Positions 54,076 to 63,424 of a stretch of 64,000 nucleotides of DNA are shown here, one piece after another (position 1 is the first letter of the stretch; each line of letters opens with the position of its first letter). The notes under the pieces were generated by a model, which worked only from the letters and a program-made list of their open reading frames with translations, was not told the DNA's origin and did no database searches. The stretch spans positions 1,007,001-1,071,000 of the forward strand of contig NZ_CP058648.1 in NCBI RefSeq assembly GCF_018141405.1. Reading direction: 5' to 3'. The DNA is from Serpentinicella alkaliphila. GTDB taxonomy: Bacteria; Bacillota; Clostridia; Peptostreptococcales; Natronincolaceae. A program made the translations under genes and the position numbers.

Positions 54076-54619
54076 ATGAAAAAGAAGAGCTTATCGATAT
54101 TTTTTGCTTTGCTTATGGTTTTATGCATGAGTGTTGTAGCTATGGCAGGGACTACAACAATAAATGTTAATGTTAATCCGATTGAAATTTACAATACACA
54201 AGCTTTCCACAGATACATAATGTAACAGGAGCAGTAAGTATAATGGGAGTTTAGAATATGTAATGCTTTTTGCAAATAATGCTTTAAAGGCAAAAGTTAA
54301 TACTATGGGTGGTAGTGGTTCTGCTTACTCATTTAGTTTTCCATGGGAAATTACAGAAGCTGGTACATACAACGTTATAGTGACAGCACTAACAAATGCA
54401 GGCGGTCCAGATGGAACTGCTGAATACGAAAAAAAAGTAGTCGAGGTGAGGTTAAGAAACAATTATTGTTGATTACCCTGCTGCACCAGCTGTAGCAACC
54501 GTATATTAAAGACTTTTAACAAGCCTATTATGATTGGAAAAGGCAAGAATGTTGTAAATGTCATCTCTGAAGTAGCAAAAGCTATGGGTCCAGGAGCTAC
54601 TTTGAATAATGTTGAATAG
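54076..54619 (+). pseudogene. Secreted protein with signal peptide, frameshifted
   Basis: AAGGAGGAATGG precedes an ATG that opens MKKKSLSIFFALLMVLCMSV and a signal-peptidase site near AMA, then GTTTINVNVNP and a stop near 54223. Shifted frames continue with SGSAYSFSFPWEITEAGTYN and VIVTALTNAGGPDGT, an Ig-like or PKD-like beta domain. A later frame gives GKGKNVVNVISEVAKAMGPG to 54619. A terminator follows. It was an exported beta-rich protein. Confidence 0.6.
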
Positions 54620-54732
54620 GCTTTTTTAGTAGAAATAGGTGCATTGTAGTAATATTTAATGTATAATAATGTAATTTACTAAATTCTTGAATTATAGGGA
54701 TGGTTCCTATGATTACCAATATTAATGAAATC

Positions 54733-54762
54733 GAGCTAGTATCATAAGGTGCTAGCTCTTTT
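54733..54762 (+). terminator. Intrinsic terminator
   Basis: GAGCTAG (54733-54739) pairs with CTAGCTC (54752-54758), followed by TTTT. It lies after the secreted-protein remnant. Confidence 0.65.
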
Positions 54763-54893
54763 ACATGCCTAAACTAGTAAAGGGACGGGTACAAGCAATG
54801 AAAACATTTAAGAAAAATCGTGTTCCCCAAAGTAGCACCATAAACTAATGATACATAAAATAAAGTAAAAATGTACCTTTGGGGGAGTTAGCT

Positions 54894-55820
54894 ATGATGA
54901 ATTATTCAAATGGTTCTTTAGAAGACATGATTGCTACTGTTGAGGATAAAAAAGTATCTAGAAAAAATAACAGAAAAAATAGAATTAAAAGACCTATGAA
55001 GAAATGGTACCAATTGCCTTATGCTGGAGAGACAGAAAGACCAAAAGGGATTGATCCAGCCGCAGGGTCTTGGCCTTTATATTACATAAGAAGAAATAGA
55101 AAAGGGCAGTTTATTTCTTCTGATGGTAAGCTTATAAAATTTGATATTGAGAACCCGGACAATATTGACTTTTGCAAAGAATTAGCTTTAGTAAAAAAAA
55201 CCTTAAGAAATGTTACAAAACATCAAAAGGTAATAGCCGATTATTGGGGAGATGGTCCAGCTACAAAGCAATGGACTCCAATAATAGATAGACTTGTAGA
55301 CACATATAATTTAAGTCCAGCGCAGTCTGCTCGAGTGATAGCAGCTGTACAGGCGGGAATAAATGATGCATTTGTTGTTACCTGGTATTTTAAGTATTTG
55401 TGGGAAATACCTCGCCCAAATCAATTAGACCATAATTTACTCACTGTAATTTGTACACCAAAATTCCCTGCGTACCCTTCTGGTCATTCTGTAATTTCTG
55501 GTACAGCAGAAGTAATCTTAAGCTATTTTTTCCCTACAGAAGCTGAGAAACTTAAAGAGCTAGCCGAAGAAAACTCTATTTCACGTTTATACGGAGGAGT
55601 ACATTTTTTAGCTGACATAAATGAAGGATTAAGGCTTGGAAGACAGATTGGAAGGATAATCGTAGATATTTTAAGGGGTCAGTTTGATAGTAATGGGAAA
55701 TTAATTTATGAGCCAGTACTGAAGCCTTTGCATGCAGAGTTAAACCCACCACCATATGAGCAGGTTATTCCTTATACCCCAAGGGCTAGGTTATGTGATT
55801 TGCCACTTTTGCCTGAATAA
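54894..55820 (+). CDS. Vanadium-dependent haloperoxidase / PAP2-like protein
   Basis: 308 residues from the ATG at 54894, which has GGGGGAG 6 nt upstream; an in-frame TTG lies earlier. The PAP2/haloperoxidase vanadate or phosphate site is complete: K and RP in KYLWEIPRP, PSGHS and SRLYGGVHF with Arg and the last His. No membrane helices or signal peptide are visible. Residues 1-60 are basic and low in order. It might act as a haloperoxidase or a soluble acid phosphatase. It stands alone. Confidence 0.85.
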   Translation: MMNYSNGSLEDMIATVEDKKVSRKNNRKNRIKRPMKKWYQLPYAGETERPKGIDPAAGSWPLYYIRRNRKGQFISSDGKLIKFDIENPDNIDFCKELALVKKTLRNVTKHQKVIADYWGDGPATKQWTPIIDRLVDTYNLSPAQSARVIAAVQAGINDAFVVTWYFKYLWEIPRPNQLDHNLLTVICTPKFPAYPSGHSVISGTAEVILSYFFPTEAEKLKELAEENSISRLYGGVHFLADINEGLRLGRQIGRIIVDILRGQFDSNGKLIYEPVLKPLHAELNPPPYEQVIPYTPRARLCDLPLLPE

Positions 55821-55917
55821 TGGAAGTAATAAAAACATATTAAAATATAGAGGGAAAAACAGGTATATGTTAAATATATACAATATTTACTAAAAAGTTT
55901 AGGAGAGGGTGTAGATT

Positions 55918-56344
55918 GAAGAAAATACTTGAAGGTTTTGATAGAGTAATTCCACGGGATATCTATTTAAGCACTAAGACTTTTATAAGTGACCAGGATT
56001 GGTGGGCACAATCAAAATAGTAGTATTGATAATAGTTCTGCATTAAATAGATTATTAGACAGGACCATTTATGTCCTTCAGAACTTTGGCAGGATCGTAG
56101 GAATAAGTCAAGGAGTTCAAGTTATAGCAATAGTTTTGCATTAGATCAGATGATTTTTGTGGCAGGGAATGGCGAAAATGGAGATACCATTTCATTTAAT
56201 GATGCTAGAACTAGCACAACACATATTGATTTAGGTTGGGATTTTACAATTATCTGGGTTATGGATAGCACCAATACTAGTTTCCCTCATTTTAAAAGTA
56301 TATATTCAGTAGTTCAAAGTGCTGGAATAGGAAGTGTCTTATAA
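55918..56344 (+). pseudogene. Degraded coding region, unknown
   Basis: A TTG start with AGGAGAGGG gives MKKILEGFDRVIPRDIYLST, ending at a stop near 56019. Later frames read NDARTSTTHIDLGWDFTIIW and FPHFKSIYSVVQSAGIGS. The pieces suggest one gene with several indels. Family not recognised. A perfect 13-bp stem terminator follows. Confidence 0.4.
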
Positions 56345-56366
56345 AAGAATTCTAATATAGTAATAG

Positions 56367-56412
56367 TTAAAATCTCCTTTTTAGATAATAAATTTTAAGA
56401 AGGAGATTTTAA
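56367..56412. terminator. Bidirectional terminator
   Basis: TTAAAATCTCCTT (56367-56379) pairs perfectly with AAGGAGATTTTAA (56400-56412), loop 20 nt. It ends the minus-strand germination operon. Confidence 0.85.
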
Positions 56413-56422
56413 CAATATTCAG

Positions 56423-56647
56423 TTAAGCTAATAAACCAAATAACCAATCTGTTATAGGTTGCATCTTATCTATCATAATTTCGAACGGACTTATTTCAAA
56501 AAATTGATATTTACTTTCAAGACTAGTTAATATAGCTAATGCTACAATAAAAAAATAAACAATTATTATTTTTTTACTGCTCTTTTCAATTCTTAAGAAA
56601 TCAACTAATATTACTAGCCCTGTAACAACAGTAGTTATAATATTCAT
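56423..56647 (-). CDS. Small membrane protein of the germination operon
   Basis: 74 residues with two predicted helices (IITTVVTGLVILVDFL and KIIIVYFFIVALAILTSL). Its ATG overlaps the stop of the gerC-type gene by one base (TAATG), which implies translational coupling. Such short two-helix proteins often accompany GerA-type receptors (the D subunit), and this is a likely match. Sequence alone is too short for a firm family call. Confidence 0.6.
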   Translation of the reverse strand: MNIITTVVTGLVILVDFLRIEKSSKKIIIVYFFIVALAILTSLESKYQFFEISPFEIMIDKMQPITDWLFGLLA

Positions 56648-57798
56648 TAAATTCTCCCCCTATTTAAATTAAGTGCAGAGTGAATAATAGTACTGTTAAC
56701 TGTAACATTAATAGTAGCAGATGAGAATGCATCATTCCAATTATCCTTAATTTCTTTAAATTCTTTAGGGTATTCTCTAAAAAAGTAGCCACTTAAATTA
56801 AAGTAGTCTACCCCATAACCTTTCTGGGCATTAACTATGGCCTTATTAATTTTATCTGCTAAGACTTTATTCAATTGCCTTTGAAGAATCTCTATATCTA
56901 ACTCGTGAGGTAGGTCCTCCGTAGATACTCTTTCAGCTACATTACCCTTTACATTTAATTCAATATCAAATCTTATTTTACCATTTTCGTACTTTGGTTT
57001 AATGTCAGCTTTAGACTCTAGACCTTCAATAGTAATTTTATCGTTGTTCAGAGCATAATCAAAAACTATTAAACCATTTTTAAAGTTATTAGTCACTAGA
57101 TTATACGCTTGACCCTCTTCATAGTCTAAGTAGCCAACTAATTTATCACTATCAAATATTGCTATTCTAGAAAGTATTAACTCGGGCTTCTCTAATTCTG
57201 TTGGTGGGGACACTATAGTAACAAGAGTAGTTACATAATTTATAAATGGGTTATTTACAGCTTCAACAGTCTCGTGCATATCTGCTACATATATTTTATT
57301 ATTTGCTCCAAAGTTTTCAGCTATAATAGATAAACCTAGTGCCGGAACTATACCGACAAAATTTGGTGTATCATAAATTTTTTCAGGGGGGTCATTAGTT
57401 ACTAATACAATCATTTCTAATCTTACTTCCATATCTTGTGCAAAAAAGCTTACAACCTCACCCAAGCCTTCCTTTGCAATTTTTTCATCAATAACTAAGG
57501 ACTTAATATGGCCGATGTACAGACGTCTTTTAGCTATCTTACTCATATTTCTTAAAGCATCAAAAATTGTAAGGCCTTTGGATCCAATAGTGGTATAAAT
57601 TTCCTTTCCAGTTACCCCTTCGGCTGCAATAGAACGTGGATTAGCTAACTGAGCAACAACAGAGTAAAGTCCAGCGTCAGTTTTTGAAATGCCGAGTCCA
57701 ATAACAAAACCTAGGTTATTAATTTCCCTTCGGCTCCAACAGGAGGTTAAAGATGTAGTGAATAGCACAGTTGTAAGTATAATAAGAAATTTTTTCAT
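56647..57798 (-). CDS. Ger(x)C-family spore germination lipoprotein
   Basis: 383 residues. The signal peptide ends in a lipobox before Cys (TTSLTSCWSRREINNLG, Cys about 20). The domain features GFVIGLGISKTDAGLYSVV, then YIGHIKSLVIDEKIAKEG and the C-terminal GYGVDYFNLSGYFFREYPKE are standard for the GerC subunit of nutrient receptors. It sits on the outer leaflet of the spore inner membrane with the A and B subunits. It starts 17 nt after the gerA-type gene. Confidence 0.92.
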   Translation of the reverse strand: MKKFLIILTTVLFTTSLTSCWSRREINNLGFVIGLGISKTDAGLYSVVAQLANPRSIAAEGVTGKEIYTTIGSKGLTIFDALRNMSKIAKRRLYIGHIKSLVIDEKIAKEGLGEVVSFFAQDMEVRLEMIVLVTNDPPEKIYDTPNFVGIVPALGLSIIAENFGANNKIYVADMHETVEAVNNPFINYVTTLVTIVSPPTELEKPELILSRIAIFDSDKLVGYLDYEEGQAYNLVTNNFKNGLIVFDYALNNDKITIEGLESKADIKPKYENGKIRFDIELNVKGNVAERVSTEDLPHELDIEILQRQLNKVLADKINKAIVNAQKGYGVDYFNLSGYFFREYPKEFKEIKDNWNDAFSSATINVTVNSTIIHSALNLNRGRI

Positions 57799-57815
57799 AA
57801 TGTTTTCCTTCTTTC

Positions 57816-59414
57816 TTATTTTGATGGAGGAGTAGGTTTTATATTTTTATCTTTTTTAACTATATTTTTCTTGACTATATGACCTGACCTTTCGGTAATC
57901 GACCATAGGGGCATTCTTAAAAACCAATCTTTCAATTCCTTAAGACTTAGGGGTGCAAAGGGCACCATAAAGGGCACGCCAAATGATCTGAGGGAAATTA
58001 AGTTAAGGGCTAGTATTAAAAGTCCAGTCATAATACCATAAATCCCAAGAATCCCTGCTAAGACAAGCATAAAAAACCTAGCAAGCCTTAAGCTTAATAC
58101 AAAGTTAGTATAAGGGATAGTAAATGAAAAAATGGCCGTCATTGCTACAATAATTACTACTATTGAGGAAACTAGACCAGCTTCAACAGCAGCTTGGCCT
58201 ATAATAAGGGCTCCAACGATACTTACGGCTTGACCTATATGGGTTGGAAGTCTAGTTCCTGCCTGCCTAAGGGCTTCAAATGCTACCTCCATAATTACTG
58301 CCTCAATAAAAGCAGGGTAAGGAACTCCTCCTCTAGCAGCAGCGATAGTAAGAGCAAGTTGAGTTGGAAGTACCTCTTGATGAAAAGTCGTTATAGCAAC
58401 ATATATAGATGGTAAAAAAGTTAGTAAAATAGCTCCAAAGTAACCTAATAAACGACAAAAGGAAGCAAAGTATTGATTTTGATAATAATCATCCATACTT
58501 ATAAAAAAGTCTGAAATTATTGCAGGAACAATTATTACAAACGGGGTACCATCACATATTATTGCTATTCTGCCTTCAAGAAGAAGACTTTGAACCCTAT
58601 CAGGCCTCTCCGAGTAAAATGTAGTATGAAATAGATTTATAGGATTGTCATTTATATACTCTTCTATGCTTGCTGAACTAACAAATCCATCAACATCTAT
58701 TCTGTTTATCCTATCACACAATTCATCGACTATATTTAAGTCAGCTATATTACATAGGTACACAATTCTAATATCTGTTTGCGTCTGTCGTCCTACCTTA
58801 AAATTTTTAAAAATTAAGTTAGGGGATTTTATACGCCGTCTTAACATTAAACAATTAGTATTAATACTTTCTACGAAGCCTTGCTGAGGGCCTTTCACTA
58901 CTTTTTCTGTTTGGGGTTCTGTGCTTTCTTTATTATCTGCCTTCAAAGTATTTACAGATACTACATAGGGTACTTTATCAATAAGTAATAAGCTATTGCC
59001 AATTACAAGTTCATTTATTGCTTCACTTAGATTTTTCTTAAAAGATAGTTTAGAGATAGAAAGTGATTGTTCAATTAAAGTATGTATTTTTGATTTTAAA
59101 TAAATTCTATCTTCTGTAGTTCTTTGGGCAAGTTCATTTATAAGTGGGTCTAATACTGAAGATTGAAGGGATTTGTCATCTACCATTGACTCTATATAAA
59201 TAACCACTGCTTTTGTATAAGGTTGTGTAGAAATATTAAAATATCTAAAGATCAAATCATCACTTTTTCCTAAACAAAATTTAATTAATTCTATATTTTT
59301 ATTAAAGTCTTTATTAAACTCAATTGATTTTATATTGTTGTTATCATTTGTAGCATCACTACTATTATTTGATTTGAATAATTTTGATATAGTATTTTTT
59401 ATGAAATTAAACAT
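57816..59414 (-). CDS. GerA-family spore germination protein (A subunit)
   Basis: 532 residues. The N-terminal soluble half (to about 270) is followed by five or six membrane helices at about 300-480. The family segments SVNTLKADNKESTEP, ISDFFISMDDYYQNQYFASF, PFVIIVPAIISDF and ARGGVPYPAFIEAVIMEVAF are clear. GerA-type proteins form the oligomeric ion channel of the germinant receptor. It is divergent from the gerB-type gene, with about 90 bp between. It may be expressed in the forespore. Confidence 0.93.
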   Translation of the reverse strand: MFNFIKNTISKLFKSNNSSDATNDNNNIKSIEFNKDFNKNIELIKFCLGKSDDLIFRYFNISTQPYTKAVVIYIESMVDDKSLQSSVLDPLINELAQRTTEDRIYLKSKIHTLIEQSLSISKLSFKKNLSEAINELVIGNSLLLIDKVPYVVSVNTLKADNKESTEPQTEKVVKGPQQGFVESINTNCLMLRRRIKSPNLIFKNFKVGRQTQTDIRIVYLCNIADLNIVDELCDRINRIDVDGFVSSASIEEYINDNPINLFHTTFYSERPDRVQSLLLEGRIAIICDGTPFVIIVPAIISDFFISMDDYYQNQYFASFCRLLGYFGAILLTFLPSIYVAITTFHQEVLPTQLALTIAAARGGVPYPAFIEAVIMEVAFEALRQAGTRLPTHIGQAVSIVGALIIGQAAVEAGLVSSIVVIIVAMTAIFSFTIPYTNFVLSLRLARFFMLVLAGILGIYGIMTGLLILALNLISLRSFGVPFMVPFAPLSLKELKDWFLRMPLWSITERSGHIVKKNIVKKDKNIKPTPPSK

Positions 59415-59505
59415 TATCTTTTAAAGCCCCCTCATGTATAATAATAAATATTTTGTACAATTATGGTTAAAATATGACAAGTAAATAAAAAAGGTGGAGA
59501 AGACT

Positions 59506-60624
59506 ATGAATAATAATAATTTAACAATTATATCCTATAGACAGATTTTGTTTCTAACAATAGCTCAATTAGGCGGAGCTGCAATTCTGTACTTACCAGG
59601 TATGAAAGAGGCTGGACGAGATGTATGGATTTCTAATATTATTGCATCTGTTATGGCATATATAGTAATTTACTGTAATTACTTACCACTTTCTTTATGT
59701 CCAGGCGGCTCTATGACAAAAACATTAAATAAATATTGGGGTAAGATTTTTGGTGGGCTAGTTAATGTATACTATCTCTTATTCTTTTTTATTTTAAGTC
59801 TCCTTATTGTTTCTGATGTATATTATTTAGGAAAGATAACAATGCCTGAAACTCCAGGATACATTTTCATCATTTTTTTTCTTATTCCAACTATGTATGC
59901 TTTAAAGTTAGGCGTGGAGGTTTTTATAAGATTCATGGAATTTATATTGCCAATTTTAGTAGTAATATATATAATTTTATATTTACTAGTTATACCTAAA
60001 TTAGACTATCAAAAAATATTACCTATTATGTCAGATGGCATAAAACCTGTATTTTCAGGTGCAATACCAAATTTAAATTTTCCATATGCTCAAGTACTAC
60101 CAGTAGTCTTTTTTTATAAACATATTAAAGGGGATAGGAATGAACGTAAAAAATTTATAAAATATTCATTTTTAGGTATTCTAGGAGCTACCATACTGCT
60201 AAGTATAAGATCCTTAGCATCAACTACTGCTTTCGAGGAATTCACATTGAAAACCCTAACTTTTCCGCCTTTAAGTACAATTAGAATTATTCAGGTTGGA
60301 GATGTTATAGAGAGGTTAGATCCATTCTTTTATGCAATATTATATATAGCTACCTTTTTTAAATTTCTAATAACATTTTATGTGATATGCGAAATTATAT
60401 CGGAGTTGTTTAATGTAGGGGAACCTAGGGACTTTGCTATTCCAGTGGCTGTATTGATAGGGGTATTTATGCCCTATGCAATTCATAAGTTTGATATTAT
60501 ATTACGAACAGTAGTACCATATTTTATTTTATCTATACCATTGTTTTTTCCGATACCCATTTTGTTATATGCAACAATCAAGTATAAAAATAAAAAAAAT
60601 AAAAAAGAGACAGTTAATCAATAG
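59506..60624 (+). CDS. GerB-family spore germination permease
   Basis: 372 residues from the ATG at 59506, with GGTGGAG 6 nt before it. About ten helices give an amino-acid/polyamine-permease-like (APC) fold, the GerB subunit that binds the germinant (ISYRQILFLTIAQLGGAAIL, ALKLGVEVFIRFMEFILPIL). The genes gerA-C-D on the minus strand and this one on the plus strand make up a complete receptor set in an unusual divergent order. Its end overlaps a terminator stem that serves ung. Confidence 0.92.
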   Translation: MNNNNLTIISYRQILFLTIAQLGGAAILYLPGMKEAGRDVWISNIIASVMAYIVIYCNYLPLSLCPGGSMTKTLNKYWGKIFGGLVNVYYLLFFFILSLLIVSDVYYLGKITMPETPGYIFIIFFLIPTMYALKLGVEVFIRFMEFILPILVVIYIILYLLVIPKLDYQKILPIMSDGIKPVFSGAIPNLNFPYAQVLPVVFFYKHIKGDRNERKKFIKYSFLGILGATILLSIRSLASTTAFEEFTLKTLTFPPLSTIRIIQVGDVIERLDPFFYAILYIATFFKFLITFYVICEIISELFNVGEPRDFAIPVAVLIGVFMPYAIHKFDIILRTVVPYFILSIPLFFPIPILLYATIKYKNKKNKKETVNQ

Positions 60625-60635
60625 ATAACTGTCTC
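60607..60635 (-). terminator. Terminator of ung
   Basis: GAGACAGTTA pairs with TAACTGTCTC around 9 nt. On the minus strand it is followed by six T. The stem overlaps the last codons of the gerB-type gene. Confidence 0.8.
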
Positions 60636-60642
60636 CACGATA

Positions 60643-61317
60643 TTATATGTTTTCAATTTGCCAATCTATAGGTTTTTTGCCTATAGATAGTAGAAAATTA
60701 TTGGCCCCCGAAAAAGGCTTACTTCCAAAGAAACCTCTATGGGCAGATAAAGGACTAGGGTGAACAGATTTAATAATATGGTGATTAGAGCTAGTAATGA
60801 GTTTTATTTTTGCTTGGGCATTGTTTCCCCATAGTATAAAAACTACTGGGTCTTCTCTCTCATTTAATAGACTCACAACCTTATCTGTAAAATACTCCCA
60901 ACCCATATTTTTATGGGAGTTAGCTTGTCCTTCGACTACTGTTAATACAGTATTAAGAAGAAGAACACCTTGATCTGTCCATTTTTTCAGATAGCCGTTG
61001 TTCGGAATGTAGCAATCTAAGTCCGTAAGGAGCTCTTTATAGATATTTAGCAGTGACGGCGGAATTGAAACATTTGGAGTGACAGAGAAACTTAAACCAT
61101 GGGCCTGATTAGGACCATGATAGGGGTCTTGACCAAGAATAACTACCTTAACATCTTTATATTGTGTATAGTGTAGGGCATTAAAAATATCATTCATATT
61201 TGGATAAATGGTTTTTGTTTTATACTCTTTCTTTAAAAAATCTCGCAAGCCCAAATAATATTCTTTATTAAATTCATTTTTCAATAGCAAATGCCAATCA
61301 TTTTTTAATATTTGCAT
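60643..61317 (-). CDS. ung: Uracil-DNA glycosylase, family 1
   Basis: 225 residues from the ATG at 61317, the usual family length and start; a TTG 18 nt earlier is less likely. [16 protein letters not shown] is the water-activating motif with the catalytic Asp and Tyr, and [14 protein letters not shown] is the DNA-intercalating loop. It removes uracil from DNA in base-excision repair. It is followed by a terminator and lies 24 nt after an unrelated membrane gene, which may share its promoter. Confidence 0.95.
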   Translation of the reverse strand: MQILKNDWHLLLKNEFNKEYYLGLRDFLKKEYKTKTIYPNMNDIFNALHYTQYKDVKVVILGQDPYHGPNQAHGLSFSVTPNVSIPPSLLNIYKELLTDLDCYIPNNGYLKKWTDQGVLLLNTVLTVVEGQANSHKNMGWEYFTDKVVSLLNEREDPVVFILWGNNAQAKIKLITSSNHHIIKSVHPSPLSAHRGFFGSKPFSGANNFLLSIGKKPIDWQIENI

Positions 61318-61341
61318 TAGATCACCTTTACTCAAGTGTAG

Positions 61342-61854
61342 CTATTTTTTATTTTTATAAATAGTTTTTGTAGGAAGATTATAATATACAAAGTAAAAGC
61401 CTAGAGCACTCATTAACCCAAGTACATAAGCAAAAACTGAATGCATGCTTTGCCATTTACCTTGTGCATATGTAAGTAATCCTAAACGAATAGCAATTAA
61501 TTCTATACCTGTAGCTAATAAAGAGAGTAGTAATACAAGCAGTAGTTTATGAACTGGACGTTTAGGTAAGTATCTTACTAAAATTACACCTATAGTGAAA
61601 AAGGGTCCAAGCATTACAAACAAATCTAATTCACCTATAGGAATTAATATAAAACTCTCATGCCAGAACTTAGCATTGATAAAGAAATTTTCGAGTAATC
61701 CCCCAACTAGCATGGTCCATAATCCTATAGGCATCGCATATATAAATTGACGAAGTGAGCAGGTAAATATAATTAATGCCCATGTAAAAATTGCCAAGAT
61801 TACCCAAGGGAGTCTATAATAATAAATAAGATTTAGCACTGTTCTAAAATTCAA
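61342..61854 (-). CDS. CBO0543-type polytopic membrane protein
   Basis: 170 residues with five predicted helices (for example LPWVILAIFTWALIIFTCSL and HKLLLVLLLSLLATGIELIA). The ELIAIRLGLLTYAQGKWQ region and SMHSVFAYVLGL match my memory of the CBO0543 family, whose function is unknown. The ribosome binding site AGGAGG precedes the ATG. No partner is evident. Confidence 0.65.
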   Translation of the reverse strand: MNFRTVLNLIYYYRLPWVILAIFTWALIIFTCSLRQFIYAMPIGLWTMLVGGLLENFFINAKFWHESFILIPIGELDLFVMLGPFFTIGVILVRYLPKRPVHKLLLVLLLSLLATGIELIAIRLGLLTYAQGKWQSMHSVFAYVLGLMSALGFYFVYYNLPTKTIYKNKK

Positions 61855-61930
61855 AATGAACCTCCTAGTGTTATTTTATTTATTAGTATGTCAATTATGT
61901 TTGCAGAATATTTTAAAAAACTAAAATAAT

Positions 61931-61948
61931 AGAGACTTAAAAGTCTCT
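61931..61948 (-). terminator. Short terminator-like hairpin
   Basis: AGAGACTT and AAGTCTCT form an 8-bp stem with a two-base turn, 7 nt past the stop of the hypothetical minus-strand gene. The T run on the minus strand is weak. Confidence 0.5.
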
Positions 61949-61954
61949 TTAACT

Positions 61955-62533
61955 TTATTTTTTAAATTCTATTACCATCAATATATTTCCAGAAACCTCT
62001 CTTACAAGCAAATAAGATCGAAACATCTTTTCAATAGCATTTAAAAGTGCTAACTTAGATATGCTAGAATCGGCTTTTACCTCATAAATATCCGCATTAA
62101 TAAGTTCCCAATTAAGTTTTTGTAGCTTTTTGCATTGAGAGCTATCAATAAGCTCTAAGGGAGTAGTTGCAAAAATATTCCCTGACATTATTTCATGAGC
62201 ACCCCAAAACTTGTTATGAATTTCTAAAACACCACTATAGCTTAAGTCAGAGGTTCTTATCTCCGAAAATTTTTCGAGATAATCATCGTCATAATAGTTT
62301 TTAGTGGTAACTGGTTTATATAAAAACACTTCGTCGGAAATCTTGTCAATTTTTAAACCATGATAATTTAACTTTCCTTCAGATTTGCTATTGAATCCGC
62401 CAGATTTTATTACTTCTTGTTTATATAGAGATAGATTTTCAATTAATTTTTCAATTATTTCTACTTCTCTTTTAGGATTATTTAAAGATAATTTCTTAAC
62501 AGTAGTTTTTATATTAGTTATTAAAGAGTTCAT
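61955..62533 (-). CDS. Hypothetical protein (192 aa)
   Basis: The ATG at 62533 is preferred, as AAGGATGG lies upstream; the frame opens at 62542. The protein has no signal or membrane segment. It starts MNSLITNIKTTVKKLSLNN and holds a middle part with VFLYKPVTTKNYYDDDYLEK and an end YLLVREVSGNILMVIEFKK. The family is not recognised. It is 50 nt downstream of the FadR-type regulator and could be its target. Confidence 0.55.
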   Translation of the reverse strand: MNSLITNIKTTVKKLSLNNPKREVEIIEKLIENLSLYKQEVIKSGGFNSKSEGKLNYHGLKIDKISDEVFLYKPVTTKNYYDDDYLEKFSEIRTSDLSYSGVLEIHNKFWGAHEIMSGNIFATTPLELIDSSQCKKLQKLNWELINADIYEVKADSSISKLALLNAIEKMFRSYLLVREVSGNILMVIEFKK

Positions 62534-62583
62534 TTGCACCATCCTTGCGGAAAATTACATTTAAATAGACTAATTAAAGCGAA

Positions 62584-63291
62584 TTAAAAGTTTTTCAAAT
62601 ACTGTTCTTCAATGAAATCTATATGTTCCTTCATACAAGCTTTAGCTTCTAAGGGCTGTTTATTCTTAATAGCCTCGTATATTCTGTAATGTTGTGATGA
62701 AACCAAATCTTTCTTTTCTACAGTTGTCGTAATTTTACCCCTTGCTTCTTGAACTGAAATATCAATTAGTCCAGAAGATAAATGTAAAATATTTAAAAGT
62801 AATAGGTTTTTAGAAGCTTTGGCTATAGAATAATGAAACCTTTGATCCGCAATTTCACTTCTCAGAGTATCATTAATTTTATCAGCCTCGATTAACTCTA
62901 CAACTAGTGATCTTAACAGTTCAATTTCTTCATCTGTACATCGCTTTGCGGCCAAATAGGCTGCCTCTAATTCAATAATTCTTCTAAGCTCTATTATTTC
63001 TTGAGGGTTACTTTGTTGTAGAGTAAACAACAAAGTAAGTGGTTGAAATAAAAATTCTTCAAAGCTTTCTTTTATATAGCTACCTTCACCTTGTCTAACA
63101 TGTATAAGCCCTATAATTTCTAAGGCCCTAAAGGCTTCCCTTACAGAAGCTCGACTCACTTGTAATTGTTCGGATAAATCTCTTTCAGAAGGAAGTTTTT
63201 GACCTCTTTTAAGTTCTCCACTAATAATCATTTGTTCTATTTGTTTAATTACTTGTTCGTATACTTTAGTAGTCTTTATTGGACTAAACAT
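62584..63291 (-). CDS. FadR/GntR-family transcriptional regulator
   Basis: 235 residues from the ATG at 63291 with AGGAGC 6 nt before it; the frame runs further upstream without a start signal. The winged helix is typical GntR (GELKRGQKLPSERDLSEQLQ, VSRASVREAFRALEIIGLI) and the FCD ligand domain (about 95-225) has a RRIIELEAAYLAAKR start and metal-binding His near QRFHYSIAKAS and SSQHYRIYEAI. Such regulators sense organic acids such as lactate, gluconate or pyruvate. Its target operon is not obvious. Confidence 0.9.
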   Translation of the reverse strand: MFSPIKTTKVYEQVIKQIEQMIISGELKRGQKLPSERDLSEQLQVSRASVREAFRALEIIGLIHVRQGEGSYIKESFEEFLFQPLTLLFTLQQSNPQEIIELRRIIELEAAYLAAKRCTDEEIELLRSLVVELIEADKINDTLRSEIADQRFHYSIAKASKNLLLLNILHLSSGLIDISVQEARGKITTTVEKKDLVSSQHYRIYEAIKNKQPLEAKACMKEHIDFIEEQYLKNF

Positions 63292-63389
63292 GACACACGC
63301 TCCTAAAAATTGATATAAAGGCCCAATTTCAGTAAATACACTATTGTTTTTATTATACTTTAAGATATAGTTCATTACAACGAGAAAAA

Positions 63390-63416
63390 AGTCCCTGTAG
63401 ATTAAACTAAGGGACT
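63390..63416 (-). terminator. Terminator of the F420-ligase-like gene
   Basis: AGTCCCT pairs with AGGGACT around 13 nt; on the minus strand a run of T follows. It lies 9 nt past the gene's stop. Confidence 0.8.
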
Positions 63417-63424
63417 GAAAACCA

